Assembly: GCF_964340395.1 (NCBI RefSeq)
Contig: NC_135563.1
Span: forward strand, 5,869,922-5,933,921
DNA length: 64,000 bases
From: Glandiceps talaboti
Lineage: Eukaryota > Hemichordata > Enteropneusta > Spengelidae
Direction of reading: 5' to 3'
The notes beneath the pieces were generated by a model. The model did no database searches. It worked only from the letters and a program-made list of their open reading frames with translations, and was not told the origin of the DNA. A program made the position numbers and the translations under genes. Shown one piece after another: positions 27,117 through 64,000 of the stretch. The stretch's first letter is position 1, and each line of letters begins with the position of its first letter.

Positions 27117-28180
27117 TTGTCTGTCTGTCTGTCTGTCTGTCTGTTTATGAGACTGCTGACTTATTGGTCACTTATTCTGGTCACTTATTCAGCAAGAAGT
27201 AGAGAAAAATAATCTAAGCATGAATCGGTTCGGATGTGATTCGCCATAATAATGTTTTGAAACGTTGGGACAAATTTTGATACACAATGAAGGCAGTTAC
27301 AGACGACGGACATGGGTTATTACGTAATATTAGTAATATGTAAATTATTGTTTCCAAAATAACCCTGCTTCATTCAGCAAAGAAACACCCCCGATGCCAC
27401 CTCAACCATTGCCAGTCAATTCCCCAGGGCTAAGTGTGTCTTTTGGCTACAAATATTGTAACTAGTTAATTTGAACAATCTCCAATACAGAAGGAGTCGA
27501 CCGAATTGAACATATTACTTTTTTAGCCAAGTGTGTGTTGGCTGCTAATGTTTGCACTTTTTGCAGTAGTTTGTTTTATCCGATGTGATCTCTTGCGGAC
27601 TGTGCGGCCTAATGTAAGACACGACACCTACATAAAAAGCCAAATCAATCACAATCTATCGAACATGGTAAAAAGTCGTCATTGAAAGAAGATTTATCAC
27701 TCTCAGAAAATTCTGACGAGTATCAAAGTCAGTATTACATTGTACTACTGTCTGCCATTGCTTATTGGCATGAACCGGAACTCTCTATGACGTCATAATC
27801 CCCAATTAAGGGAGAACAATAGACAGTATAACTGCAAAATCATGGCTGCTCGGCTGATCGCCAATTTTAACTCTTCTTTTCTCCCTTACAATGCAATTCT
27901 GAAGAGTTAGCTTTGTATTTACTGGTTATATAAAGAGACATATTGAGATCAATTTTCAAGGTTGTGGTATGGAGCATTTTGAATCATGTTTTAAATATAA
28001 ATTTAAATATAGAGAGCGATCCCAATAATAGATCCATGCTTTGACCATCTCCTAATACATCGATTGACTTACCACATTCCGCTTCTTTAGTGTAAAGTTT
28101 TTCCACAACAGGAGTTTTAACTGACTGAATGCTGTCATGTTGCCATGATTTGGACTACATATACACGATGACTTGGCCAT
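471..28180 (-). CDS. abca2: Gene A: ABCA2-like ABC transporter, 27 exons, 3' end outside window
   Basis: Full-size ABCA-type exporter, predicted to move lipids or sterols across a membrane using ATP; ABCA2 of vertebrates is endolysosomal, so that location is inference. Exons in transcript order: 28073-28180, 26253-26346, 24554-24668, 23694-23827, 23017-23090, 21029-21451, 20349-20477, 19351-19543, 17636-17909, 16874-16988, 15043-15233, 13170-13320, 12106-12313, 11186-11362, 9355-9431, 8514-8623, 7806-7937, 7218-7298, 6526-6722, 5860-6036, 4898-5161, 4382-4525, 3260-3790, 2348-2519, 1554-1656, 1185-1357, 471-645. They join into 4,722 nt, 1,574 codons, with no stop. Order: TM1, extracellular domain 1, TM2-6, NBD1, linker, TM7, extracellular domain 2, TM8. 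NBD1 motifs are all intact, so it looks functional. The start has good context (A at -3, G at +4) and gives a 36-codon exon 1 exactly like gene B. Splice sites were placed by eye from AG/GT, phase and comparison with gene B. Family is near certain; ABCA2 rather than ABCA1/4/7 is likely. Confidence 0.88.
948..1052. repeat. (TTG)n-(TGG)n microsatellite
   Basis: About 18 TTG units run directly into about 17 TGG units. The ORFs here are homopolymer artefacts. Intron 26 of gene A. Confidence 0.9.
1185..3790 (-). CDS. abca2: Gene A exons 23-26: TM7 and extracellular domain 2
   Basis: Residues 1190-1515. Exon 23 encodes [17 protein letters not shown] and TM7 ([19 protein letters not shown]), then VPYSDE and [11 protein letters not shown], a block close to ABCA2 (IPYANEE, GVGATCVLKSP). 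Exon 24 encodes cysteine-containing [12 protein letters not shown] and [14 protein letters not shown]; exon 25 YGALSFVR; exon 26 [24 protein letters not shown], the conserved end of this domain. Exon 24 uses a shifted acceptor compared with gene B (see findings), which removes four residues in frame. Exon 26 ends in AT before the donor gtaatg. Confidence 0.86.
2646..2896. mobile_element. MITE-like element in gene A intron 23
   Basis: The ends AATAGGGAACTTGCAA and TTGCAAGTTCCCTATT are perfect 16-base inverted repeats around 251 bp of AT-rich non-coding DNA. Inner sequence repeats the theme (CTATGGGATTATC near the left, TTTCCCATGATGCAA near the right). It lies between exons 23 and 24 of gene A and has no counterpart in gene B. 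Confidence 0.55.
4382..4525 (-). CDS. abca2: Gene A exon 22: regulatory linker before TM7
   Basis: Residues 1142-1189. It is hydrophilic and rich in Asp, Glu, Ser and Pro, with no recognisable motif shared with gene B beyond the first two aspartates. This matches the variable cytosolic linker of ABCA proteins between NBD1 and the second half. The exon is defined by an AG acceptor after 4525, the donor gtgagg, and phase 1 at both ends as in gene B (150 nt there). Confidence 0.75.
4898..8623 (-). CDS. abca2: Gene A exons 16-21: nucleotide-binding domain 1
   Basis: Residues 822-1141, the ATPase domain. Walker A is GHNGAGKT at 848-855 (exon 16). The Q-loop is ICPQ with Gln895 (exon 17). The ABC signature LSGGM is at 947-951, Walker B VILDE at 968-972 with catalytic Glu972, then PTAGVDP (exon 19). 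The H-loop is STHHMDEA with His1003 (exon 20). Exon 21 is the C-terminal NBD extension ending [17 protein letters not shown], as in ABCA2 (LSSFGLMDTTLEEVFLK). Every catalytic motif is present. Exon 19 has only 12 differences from gene B in 197 nt, far fewer than neighbouring exons. Confidence 0.9.
5335..5565. repeat. Compound CAA/CAT/CAC microsatellite
   Basis: Runs of CAA, CAT, CAC and again CAA units with interruptions, in intron 20 of gene A. All ORFs over it (poly-Asn, poly-Ser, poly-Val and similar) are artefacts. Confidence 0.9.
6801..7137. mobile_element. MITE family copy 1 (ends AAGGCCTAAAAA)
   Basis: Begins TAAGGCCTAAAAAATCGTGT and ends TATTTAGGCC. Internal landmarks are ATTACGCTCAATTTTAG, ACAGATTGGAAGAACAG and GTGAAAAACTAGGTG. 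The same landmarks occur in two other introns (13414-13604 and, inverted, 24837-25173). It is non-coding and lies in intron 18 of gene A. Confidence 0.6.
7406..7440. repeat. (ATAC)n microsatellite
   Basis: About eight ATAC units just downstream, on the plus strand, of gene A exon 18. Confidence 0.85.
7455..7700 (+). mobile_element. tRNA-derived SINE-like sequence
   Basis: GGGTTCGAACCC at 7509 is a perfect RNA polymerase III B box. Upstream is a loose A-box region (GTTAGCTCGAACGCC). Downstream is a GGGTACTCTGGTTTCCTCCT segment that resembles the conserved central part of animal SINEs, and an A-rich AAATAAACAAACAAATAC tail. It is interrupted by a poly-C run at 7585-7597. The family name is not certain. 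Confidence 0.5.
8420..8475. repeat. (TGTGTC)n hexanucleotide repeat
   Basis: Eight or so GTGTCT units, 38 bases from the Walker A exon of gene A, on the donor side. Confidence 0.85.
8974..9101. repeat. (CAC)n-(CAA)n microsatellite
   Basis: About 25 CAC units followed by about 17 CAA units; the poly-His/poly-Gln ORF here is not a gene. Intron 15 of gene A. Confidence 0.9.
9355..11362 (-). CDS. abca2: Gene A exons 14-15: linker from TM6 to NBD1
   Basis: Residues 737-821. Exon 14 begins with [15 protein letters not shown], the conserved sequence that follows TM6 in ABCA1 and ABCA2 (GLPRPWYFPLQKSYW), then an acidic, poorly conserved stretch. Exon 15 ends with [12 protein letters not shown], the first strand of NBD1. 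Exon 14 is 177 nt against 153 in gene B, a 24-nt in-frame difference in the acidic linker; exon 15 is 77 nt in both. The intron between them (9432-11185) holds a satellite with a period of about 113 bp. Confidence 0.83.
10141..10167. repeat. Poly-C followed at once by poly-G
   Basis: A run of 15 C then 10 G, forming a self-complementary block able to make a hairpin, or G-quadruplex/i-motif structures. Intron 14 of gene A. Confidence 0.85.
10415..10469. repeat. (CTGT)n microsatellite
   Basis: About 13 CTGT units, adjacent to the 113-bp satellite. Confidence 0.9.
10495..10890. repeat. Degenerate tandem repeat, period about 113 bp
   Basis: Three or four units recur at about 10495, 10611, 10722 and 10835. 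Shared words are GTAAACATTCAAAA, TGCAAATAT.CCTAGCAA and ACCACGCCCATAGCAACA, then TTGCAAAGATA. Units are clearly diverged. Intron 14 of gene A. Confidence 0.65.
12106..16988 (-). CDS. abca2: Gene A exons 10-13: transmembrane domain 1 (TM2-TM6)
   Basis: Residues 515-736. Exon 10 gives TM2 ([20 protein letters not shown]) and the cytosolic coupling segment [10 protein letters not shown], continued in exon 11 by MVKIMGL and a helix ([20 protein letters not shown]), then [13 protein letters not shown]. Exon 12 encodes [12 protein letters not shown] and a further helix; exon 13 encodes [17 protein letters not shown] and a last helix ending WYVGAVYPG. The EKE-RLKE and MGL motifs and the SKAKLA block are standard for ABCA proteins. 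Exon lengths 115, 191, 151 and 208 are identical in gene B. Intron 10 and its neighbours contain foldback and dispersed repeats. Confidence 0.87.
13414..13604. mobile_element. MITE family copy 2, internally deleted
   Basis: Begins TTAAGGCCTGAAAAACTTGTG, includes ATTACGCTCAATTTCAG and CTGTGAAAAACTAGGT, and ends AATTTTTAGGCC. It lacks the middle of copies 1 and 3, having a segment with TCTCGCGAGATTTCGCGG instead. Intron 11 of gene A. Confidence 0.6.
15418..15620. repeat. Dispersed intronic repeat, copy 1
   Basis: Shares ATCACCT.CGGGTAAA, GGGTCCGCACCC, and AACATGTACAATGTCTAATTA with 18250-18455, in the same order and spacing. It is non-coding; origin unknown. Intron 10 of gene A. Confidence 0.55.
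15765..15875. repeat. Hairpin-forming inverted repeat in gene A intron 10
   Basis: TAGTTCTGCTTGCCGACAAAG on the left pairs with CTCCGTCTGCAAGCAGAACTA on the right (a few mismatches); inner arms GCGGGACTAGAATCT / CAGAATGCAGTCCC also pair loosely around TTCTCCGGGAA. Origin unknown; a small foldback element is likely. Confidence 0.45.
17636..23827 (-). CDS. abca2: Gene A exons 4-9: large first extracellular domain
   Basis: Residues 106-514, the lumenal or extracellular loop between TM1 and TM2. Exon 6 (21029-21451) carries the ABCA2-type block [20 protein letters not shown] and, near its end, [11 protein letters not shown]; several N-x-S/T sites suit glycosylation. Exon 8 has [12 protein letters not shown]...MARF, where ABCA2 has VDIFKGFPDEESI. 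Exon 9 has [26 protein letters not shown] and [10 protein letters not shown], the ABCA block that precedes TM2. The domain is shorter than in human ABCA2, as expected for a loop whose length varies. Exons 4-8 differ from gene B by small in-frame indels; exon 9 is 274 nt in both. Confidence 0.87.
18250..18455. repeat. Dispersed intronic repeat, copy 2
   Basis: Same landmarks as 15418-15620, including CAACCCCTGATTAACATGTA followed by CAATGTCTAATTA. It sits in intron 8 of gene A, so the two copies flank exons 9 and 10. A local duplication or two insertions would both explain it. Confidence 0.55.
20186..20280. repeat. (TATTG)n-(TTG)n repeat
   Basis: About 11 TATTG units followed by TTG units, preceded from 19930 by a cryptic GTGGTAGT-rich stretch. 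Intron 7 of gene A, close to exon 7. Confidence 0.85.
22344..22617. repeat. (CA)n and (ATAC)n compound array
   Basis: A 66-base CA run, then alternating ACACAC, ACGCACGCA and ATAC blocks, with a GTACGCACGCAAACACACA motif repeated. Intron 5 of gene A; ORFs across it are artefacts. Confidence 0.9.
24554..28180 (-). CDS. abca2: Gene A exons 1-3: cytosolic start, TM1, first extracellular residues
   Basis: Residues 1-105. Exon 1 encodes a short cysteine-containing cytosolic start and the family motif [12 protein letters not shown], where ABCA2 has LLLWKNVTLKRR. Exon 2 encodes the first membrane helix, about residues 38-57 ([17 protein letters not shown]), followed by charged RKNEP. Exon 3 encodes [17 protein letters not shown] and the YGFPIYSNS segment, matching the ABCA2 region after TM1 (AG.LP..Q..CP, then FGFLQYANS). 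The three exons of genes A and B have identical lengths (108, 94, 115). Introns 1 and 2 are about 1.7 kb each and hold microsatellites and a MITE copy. Confidence 0.87.
24837..25173. mobile_element. MITE family copy 3, inverted relative to copy 1
   Basis: Begins TTAGGCCTAAAAATTGTTTG and contains the reverse complements of the copy 1 landmarks (CTGTTCTTCCAATCTGTAAT, CTAAAATTGAGCGCAAT). About 337 bp, equal to copy 1. Intron 2 of gene A. Confidence 0.6.
26846..27148. repeat. (TGTA)n-(CTGT)n compound array
   Basis: TGTA units with TGCA variants, then TGTG, then about 18 CTGT units. Intron 1 of gene A. Confidence 0.9.
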
Positions 28181-28277
28181 TTTGAAGGTTGAACGAGAAA
28201 ACAATAGAGTTGTAGGAAATTTAGCACGCTGGCTAGGGCGCTTGTCGTCATCAACAGTGGCGTTGCCAACGTTGCCG

Positions 28278-28285
28278 TTACGTCA
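28278..28285 (-). promoter_or_regulatory. CRE-like site upstream of gene A
   Basis: TGACGTAA on the gene A strand, 98 bases before the start codon. This is a one-mismatch cAMP-response-type octamer. The site is only a consensus match; the transcription start is unknown and there may be an untranslated exon further upstream. Confidence 0.2.
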
Positions 28286-31242
28286 TCTAGCCACAAATCC
28301 CATAGAGAACAGCGTATTTAGTTGCACGTTACTCTTGGTTTCTTTGTACAAGACGCTAATATTGAGCCAAAATCTGTTTGAAAGGTCCAGGAATTACATA
28401 GATTTCCAAGCACGAGAATGTAATGTACTTGTATTCCGAATTGGACATGCCTCTACAACAAACATTCACTAAATTATACTTTCTTTCATCAAATTAATAA
28501 AAGACAAAGACGTTATTTGAATACGTCAGACAATAAAATGTACATGTCCAACAACCATTGTCAATATATATATAATGTGCGACAAACAATCTGTAAGTGA
28601 CGTAATAATGTTGACCTCTTAAACGTGACATTGCTATTTATCGTCCTGTGACTGTCTCGTTCAGTTTAATGTCACGATAGACAGACACAAGTACGCTACG
28701 GGATGTGCATAGGTTCATACCCTCGAGGGTCTATGGTTCAGTCTAGAATACGATTTGTATTTAAGTGACCACGGATGAGGTAAAGGCACGGAAGATGTAC
28801 ACGAAAACAGATTATAAATTATTTTACCCTTTTGCATGCAAAAAAATGTTTAGAGTCGGGGGCTTCTTAAACTAGGGTCCATCGGGTTATCAAAGTCGGA
28901 ATTATTTTTAATGTTGGCCTAATAATGCTAATTTTGTGTCTATAGGAGTCAGTTTACAATGAGATTTGTAATATATTTGGATAGACATTCTAGTGTATTT
29001 CTCTCAAGAAAAATGGTTAGTTTTCACCGTTATATGGACTGAAATATGTTGTTAGTTTGTTAGAAACCTCCTATTTCCCTTTAGGCGATGGCAACACTTC
29101 GCCATAACTTATCCATGCTCCCAAAACTTTGCAATGCTCTGTGCTATTTGCTTTATATACATGTTATTGTTTTGTATCGCATTTTCCCACAGTATGCTCA
29201 GATATCTTGACAGTTACTACCCCTGGCCTTAGACCACTAGAAGTCCGAGTCCAAGCGTTAACCCATAAAGAAAGGCCCATTATGCTCAACTTTTTCAACT
29301 CTGTGGAGAGACATTCAATGACGATAATGTTCATATATGAGCAAAAAAAAGACACACAAAAATCCCACTAAACATGCGAAGATGCTTTTGAAGGAAAATA
29401 GAAGAGCGAAATTTGGCATTTTCGACCCTCGAATGAACAATCAGCACGCATAAATTTAATTTACAATTCTATAATTATATTATTTCTGGATTTTTATGAT
29501 ATACTTTTAGATGATACTATTCTTAGTAAACTCAGGGTTAAAATGACGTATAAGTTACATTATCAACATCTTACACCATACCGCTGACAAATATTAGGAA
29601 ACTCCAATGAACAGAATCAAATACGGTTTCAATACGAGTGAAGGAAGCATGGTCGCATCACACGCGCTTCTAGATCTAATTCCCATCGGATTTTTTGATC
29701 ACCTACAGTGCCTTTGTAACGGCTTTGCTTCAGCATGTCTGACTAGACTCTTTATTGTTGCGATACGTAATACTACTAGTAATAGAACGTTCATCGTTCC
29801 ATTCAAGATAGCAAACTTCTTTTCACAGTCAAGTATTAAAATCTAGTTATGTGATCATGAAGAGTGGGCATTGTATGTCGCCTGTCTACGCCGCGCCGCA
29901 CATCTGTGTGATTCTGCTTCACTCTAAGCTTCACTATCAGTGAAGCGGAAACATCTATATGTGACGTATACAGGCTATGGGTCCTGTAACCCAGTTTGAA
30001 CTATGAAATATAACCACAAGACTCGCCTTTTAAAATATAACACTTCCTAGCACGTCTCTTTGACTAGCTATAATAACCCCCCCCCCCCCCCCCACCTCCG
30101 CATGCTAAGAACGCACCACGATCGAGGAGATATCTTTACCAATACGATGTTATCACCTAAGTTGACTGACTCTCACACTGACCAAACAATTTAATTCCTC
30201 GAAGCTTTTAACATATATGTCAAATACGTCGGTGTTATTGTCTACAAACCGTGCCGGCTTGTATTTTATTTTTCTATAGAATTGTGACAATTTTATTATT
30301 TTAAAATGTGGACTGTAGGGTCTCGAGGTGTTATTAACAACTATGTGTTATACAGTACATCGTTCCTATTGTGAAGTAAGTGTCTTAGTGTTTTCGATTG
30401 GAACAAAATTCACGAGAAAGATGTCCACATGTAATGTCCTTCTCTTCGGTAAAGCACAAAATTGCCATATTTTATATTATTTAGTAAGCCTTCACAAGAA
30501 GAGAAACAAAAAAACAACAACACAATTCGTGACAATTGTACCATGCAATACAATGTTAAAAATGGTATCAACAACATGCTAAGAATTTGACAACTTTGTG
30601 GATCCTTCGCATAGAAAAGCTGACGGGACCACTGTCTGTCAACCCATCTGACCTACGACAGAATTAGAATAATGCATGTCAAAGATATAGCGAAGAAATG
30701 AAACATTATTTTTGACACAAAATTACCCGAGTACGGGACAGTAAATCAGTTTGTCCCTTCAGCTTACCACACTATTATTTAAAAGATGAAAACGTTATTG
30801 TGATTGAATGATTAGTGTGGAACAATATATAAATTACAAACAACTTCTGTTAGAATGAAAAAAAATGTAGAGATATTAAAAGTATAAGACTAATAAATGT
30901 TTCCTCGTGATCGGCACGTAATAATATTGAGTATTCACTTTCGCAAGGCAATTGCTTAATAAAGAGTATGCTGTATTCTCGCAAGCATGATTTGACTGTC
31001 GACGCAAAGCGGTGTGTCTCACACAGTGCCGTTAAAGGGTTGTCTTACGACGTCGACGACGAAAGCTGGTCCACTATATTTCGCATTCTGTTAGGCCGAC
31101 TGTGACGCAAGAAAAACTATTGGCACATTTGGAAGACGATTCAAAACCACGGCTCGAAAACATATAGAATATTCATCGATTTTGGGGAAAAAAGGAAATA
31201 GTTGCAGGATTACAATTCAAATTGCCAGACCGGTACATACAA

Positions 31243-31442
31243 CACAGGGGCGTGTAATATTTCATAGATTGTTGTTTTCCAGGTCTACAGACTAAATATA
31301 ACAACCTTACATGTAAGGGGATTTATCGTAGTATAGAGATTGGTACATTTGTAGCAGCAAGATTCGTACGACATTTTCCTAAGAAAACGGCATTCTAAGC
31401 AATAAGAAAACAACAATCTATGAAATATTACACGCCCCTGTG
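31243..31442. mobile_element. MITE with 37-bp perfect inverted termini
   Basis: The first 37 bases (starting CACAGGGGCGTGTAATATTT) recur exactly, reverse-complemented, at 31406-31442. The 200-bp unit has no coding capacity. CAGGGGCGT-type ends occur in hAT-like elements, but I do not see a convincing 8-bp target duplication, so the superfamily is inference. Confidence 0.6.
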
Positions 31443-32096
31443 ACCTACAATACATTGAAGGCAATGTCCTTATTTCAAGTACATGTGACAGTGTAACCTT
31501 CGGAAGTCTCTCAAAATATTCATGAGCCCCTGTTGTCCGTAGACGTTCCCAACTATCGACAACTTCCTCGTTTTACCGCCTTGTTAGTTGCCCAGATATG
31601 TCCTTTGACCTGGTGATCTAATAAATCAAAACGCTGACGTCATTGCAGTTTACGATCAGGTCTAGGCCTTACAGTTAAAAAAAGAAGAGTTTGCCAAAAG
31701 AATATATACATGTAAAGTATACATTCCGATCAAAGATTATCATTTTACAAGTTGACCATGTTTTACCTACTAGACAACACTTCTCTATTACAATCCGGCA
31801 GTGTTCAGTAATAAAAATGCTGAAATTATTATCTTGGGACTAAGAACAACCTCAAGCTGCCAACATTGTCGCAAACCACGGCCTTTCTTACCGCATCGTC
31901 CAAAACGCACTGTTAACAACAGGTTATAACTTCGTTATTTCGCAGTGTCGCGGAAGAAATATCAGCTCTGGTTTGCGAGAATGGCTACAAACTGCTCAGC
32001 ATTGCTCATTAAATGTATATGTTATATATTCAATCTTCTGGAGAGCACTTCCTGTTTTAGCTGTAAATGATGTTTTTTTTTTACAACTTTACACTT

Positions 32097-32247
32097 ATGT
32101 ATGTATGTATGTATGTATGTATGTATGTATGTATGTATGTATGTATGTATGTATGTATGTATGTATGTATGTATGTATGTGTGTATGTGTCTGAGTGTGT
32201 GTATGTATGTATGTATGTATGTATGTATGTATGTATGTATGTGTGTG

Positions 32248-32279
<32 letters not shown>

Positions 32280-32346
32280 TGTATGTATGTATGTATGTAT
32301 GTATGTATGTATGTATGTATGTATGTATTTGTGTGTATGTGTCTGA

Positions 32347-32380
<34 letters not shown>

Positions 32381-32475
32381 ATGTATGTATGTATGTATGT
32401 ATGTATGTATGTATGTATGTGTTAGTGTATGTATGTATGTATGTATGTATGTATGTATGTATGTATGTGTTTGTT
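32097..32475. repeat. Long (TGTA)n array in the intergenic region
   Basis: Nearly 380 bases of TGTA broken by the phrase GTGTATGTGTCTGAGTGTGT, which occurs twice about 160 bases apart and suggests expansion by duplication of larger blocks. Confidence 0.9.
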
Positions 32476-33702
32476 TATTTATATATTTCATTCAGAAAAA
32501 TAGAAAAAAAAGTGCACAGTACAGATTATGAGGAAGGACGGTTAGACACAAGTCTCATCAATTTTAGATTTAAAAGACGGAGAACATTAAAATAAAGTTA
32601 TTTGTGATTGGAATAGATTATAAGAACAAACTATCGCAAATTTTGAAAACGACAAACAAACAACCACACTGACATAAATGCTCATGCATCATTCACGGAT
32701 TGTGTGGTTACGTGGTCTGTTTTTATTGACTCGAACATTTTGTTCCACGTGACACACTTTTTAGCGGGAAAGGAGGGAGTGGTTGCAAATAACCCAATTT
32801 TTGCATGATTATGTCAGCCGATTATTTCGTTACGTTCTAGCAATAAACTGGAAACCGAAACATAAAAAATATGAAAACTTAAATAATTATGAAACCTTCC
32901 GACACAAGTTTCAAATTGTTGGTGTCAGACGTTTTTTGTCACTGGTATAAATAAATAATGACCAATTTTACTTTAAACACTGGATGCTGTGACCTCAATC
33001 ACAGACAGTGTTCCGTTCCATTGACTACCAACCTTTATATTCGGTCCATATTTAGAAAATAGTCACCAGCAGTAAGACCCTGGAACACAACGTTTTGCAT
33101 CGGATTGGCTTTTGCATCATTCATGTCTGTCACCCGTCAATCAATCAATTTGATTGGATCGCCCACCTGTGTGATTTCAATGCGAGCGACGTAATACATG
33201 TGTCTGTCCCTACCTGTGGCCTACGACACTTGTTAGACTGCCCGAATATTCAAAACAGGGGTCGCTTATTTATGGGCCGACACATTATACTTTGATACGT
33301 CAGGAGGCCGACCATCGTACGCTGGTTGATTTTTTTGTTGTGTTTGCAATAGTACTGGTATGCAAATACCTTTCTCATATTATACTGCGCTCAGAGAAAG
33401 GACGAGTGAACTTTATGGCTGTGTGTCATGACCCATTCGTTGGATCTGCTTCATACGTTGACTACTACAGCTACGTGTACAGGTTAATAGGCATGGATTG
33501 CGACATTGTCAGTAGTATATTTTAACAGAACAGGCGCTGGTGTTGACCTCTTGCTAGAGAAAAACGACAATATTGCCACTTGCACTTATTCTGGTGTGAT
33601 GACGAAGACAACAATAGCGAGTGTTGTTAACACCGCCAAAGCCTGAACGTGTACGTTACGCGTTTACATCGTAGACTTGTTTTCTGGGTCAATCAGTTCA
33701 AC

Positions 33703-63996
<30,294 letters not shown>

Positions 63997-64000
63997 GTAA

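Larger units (their letters stand above)
28181..33702. other. Intergenic region between the two head-to-head genes
   Basis: Five and a half kilobases with no ORF that I recognise. It must hold both promoters. Contents: moderately AT-rich unique DNA, a poly-C run at 30069-30084, a foldback transposon at 31243-31442 and a TGTA array at 32097-32475. Short ORFs such as 33292-33525 on the plus strand resemble no known protein. I found no TATA box or CpG-dense stretch beside either start codon. Confidence 0.6.

Noticed and set aside
26824-27212. ORFs of MYVCMYVC and CLSVCLSV type
   Set aside because: Translations of TGTA and CTGT repeats.
32067-32595. ORFs on both strands up to 154 codons
   Set aside because: Translations of the TGTA array.
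33649-33702. Upstream in-frame ATG for gene B
   Set aside because: The extension has no counterpart in gene A; 33703 gives the same 36-codon exon and a better start context.
63998-64000. TAA as a stop codon ending gene B
   Set aside because: Gene A has the same ATG TAA context at the end of exon 26, where a GT donor within it leads to a conserved TM8 exon; ABCA proteins continue well past this point.

Overview
The window is animal nuclear DNA: AT-rich, with GT-AG introns of about 0.1-8 kb, many microsatellites, and fragments of DNA transposons, a tRNA-derived SINE and a Penelope-like retroelement. There is no operon or ribosome-binding-site structure. The repeat content fits an invertebrate metazoan, perhaps a marine deuterostome or lophotrochozoan, but the species cannot be fixed from the sequence alone.

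The only genes I can support are two paralogous ABC transporters of subfamily A. The order of segments and many local motifs match ABCA2 best: LLLWKN start, first membrane helix ending in RKNEP, the CG.NN.T..E and ILYTPN blocks of the first extracellular domain, [40 protein letters not shown]-type end. Gene A runs on the minus strand from 28180 down to 471 (27 exons, 1,574 codons in one open frame). Gene B runs on the plus strand from 33703 to 63996 (26 exons, 1,543 codons plus 2 bases). Both run off the window before the second membrane domain is complete, so NBD2 is outside on both sides.

The genes are head to head, with start codons 5.5 kb apart. They match exon for exon: 18 of the 26 shared exons have identical lengths, and all intron phases agree. 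The pair therefore arose by an inverted tandem duplication of a gene that already had introns. Most synonymous sites have diverged, but exon 19 (113 identical bases) and the second half of exon 23 (57 identical bases, then near identity) look like later gene conversion.

Layout: 1-470 intron of A; 471-28180 gene A; 28181-33702 intergenic, with a 200-bp foldback transposon and a long TGTA array; 33703-41871 exon 1 and the 8-kb first intron of B; 41872-63996 the remaining exons of B. Introns hold a three-copy MITE family, several foldback elements, a satellite with a period of about 113 bp, and a decayed inverted pair of Penelope-like fragments carrying a hammerhead-ribozyme-like motif.
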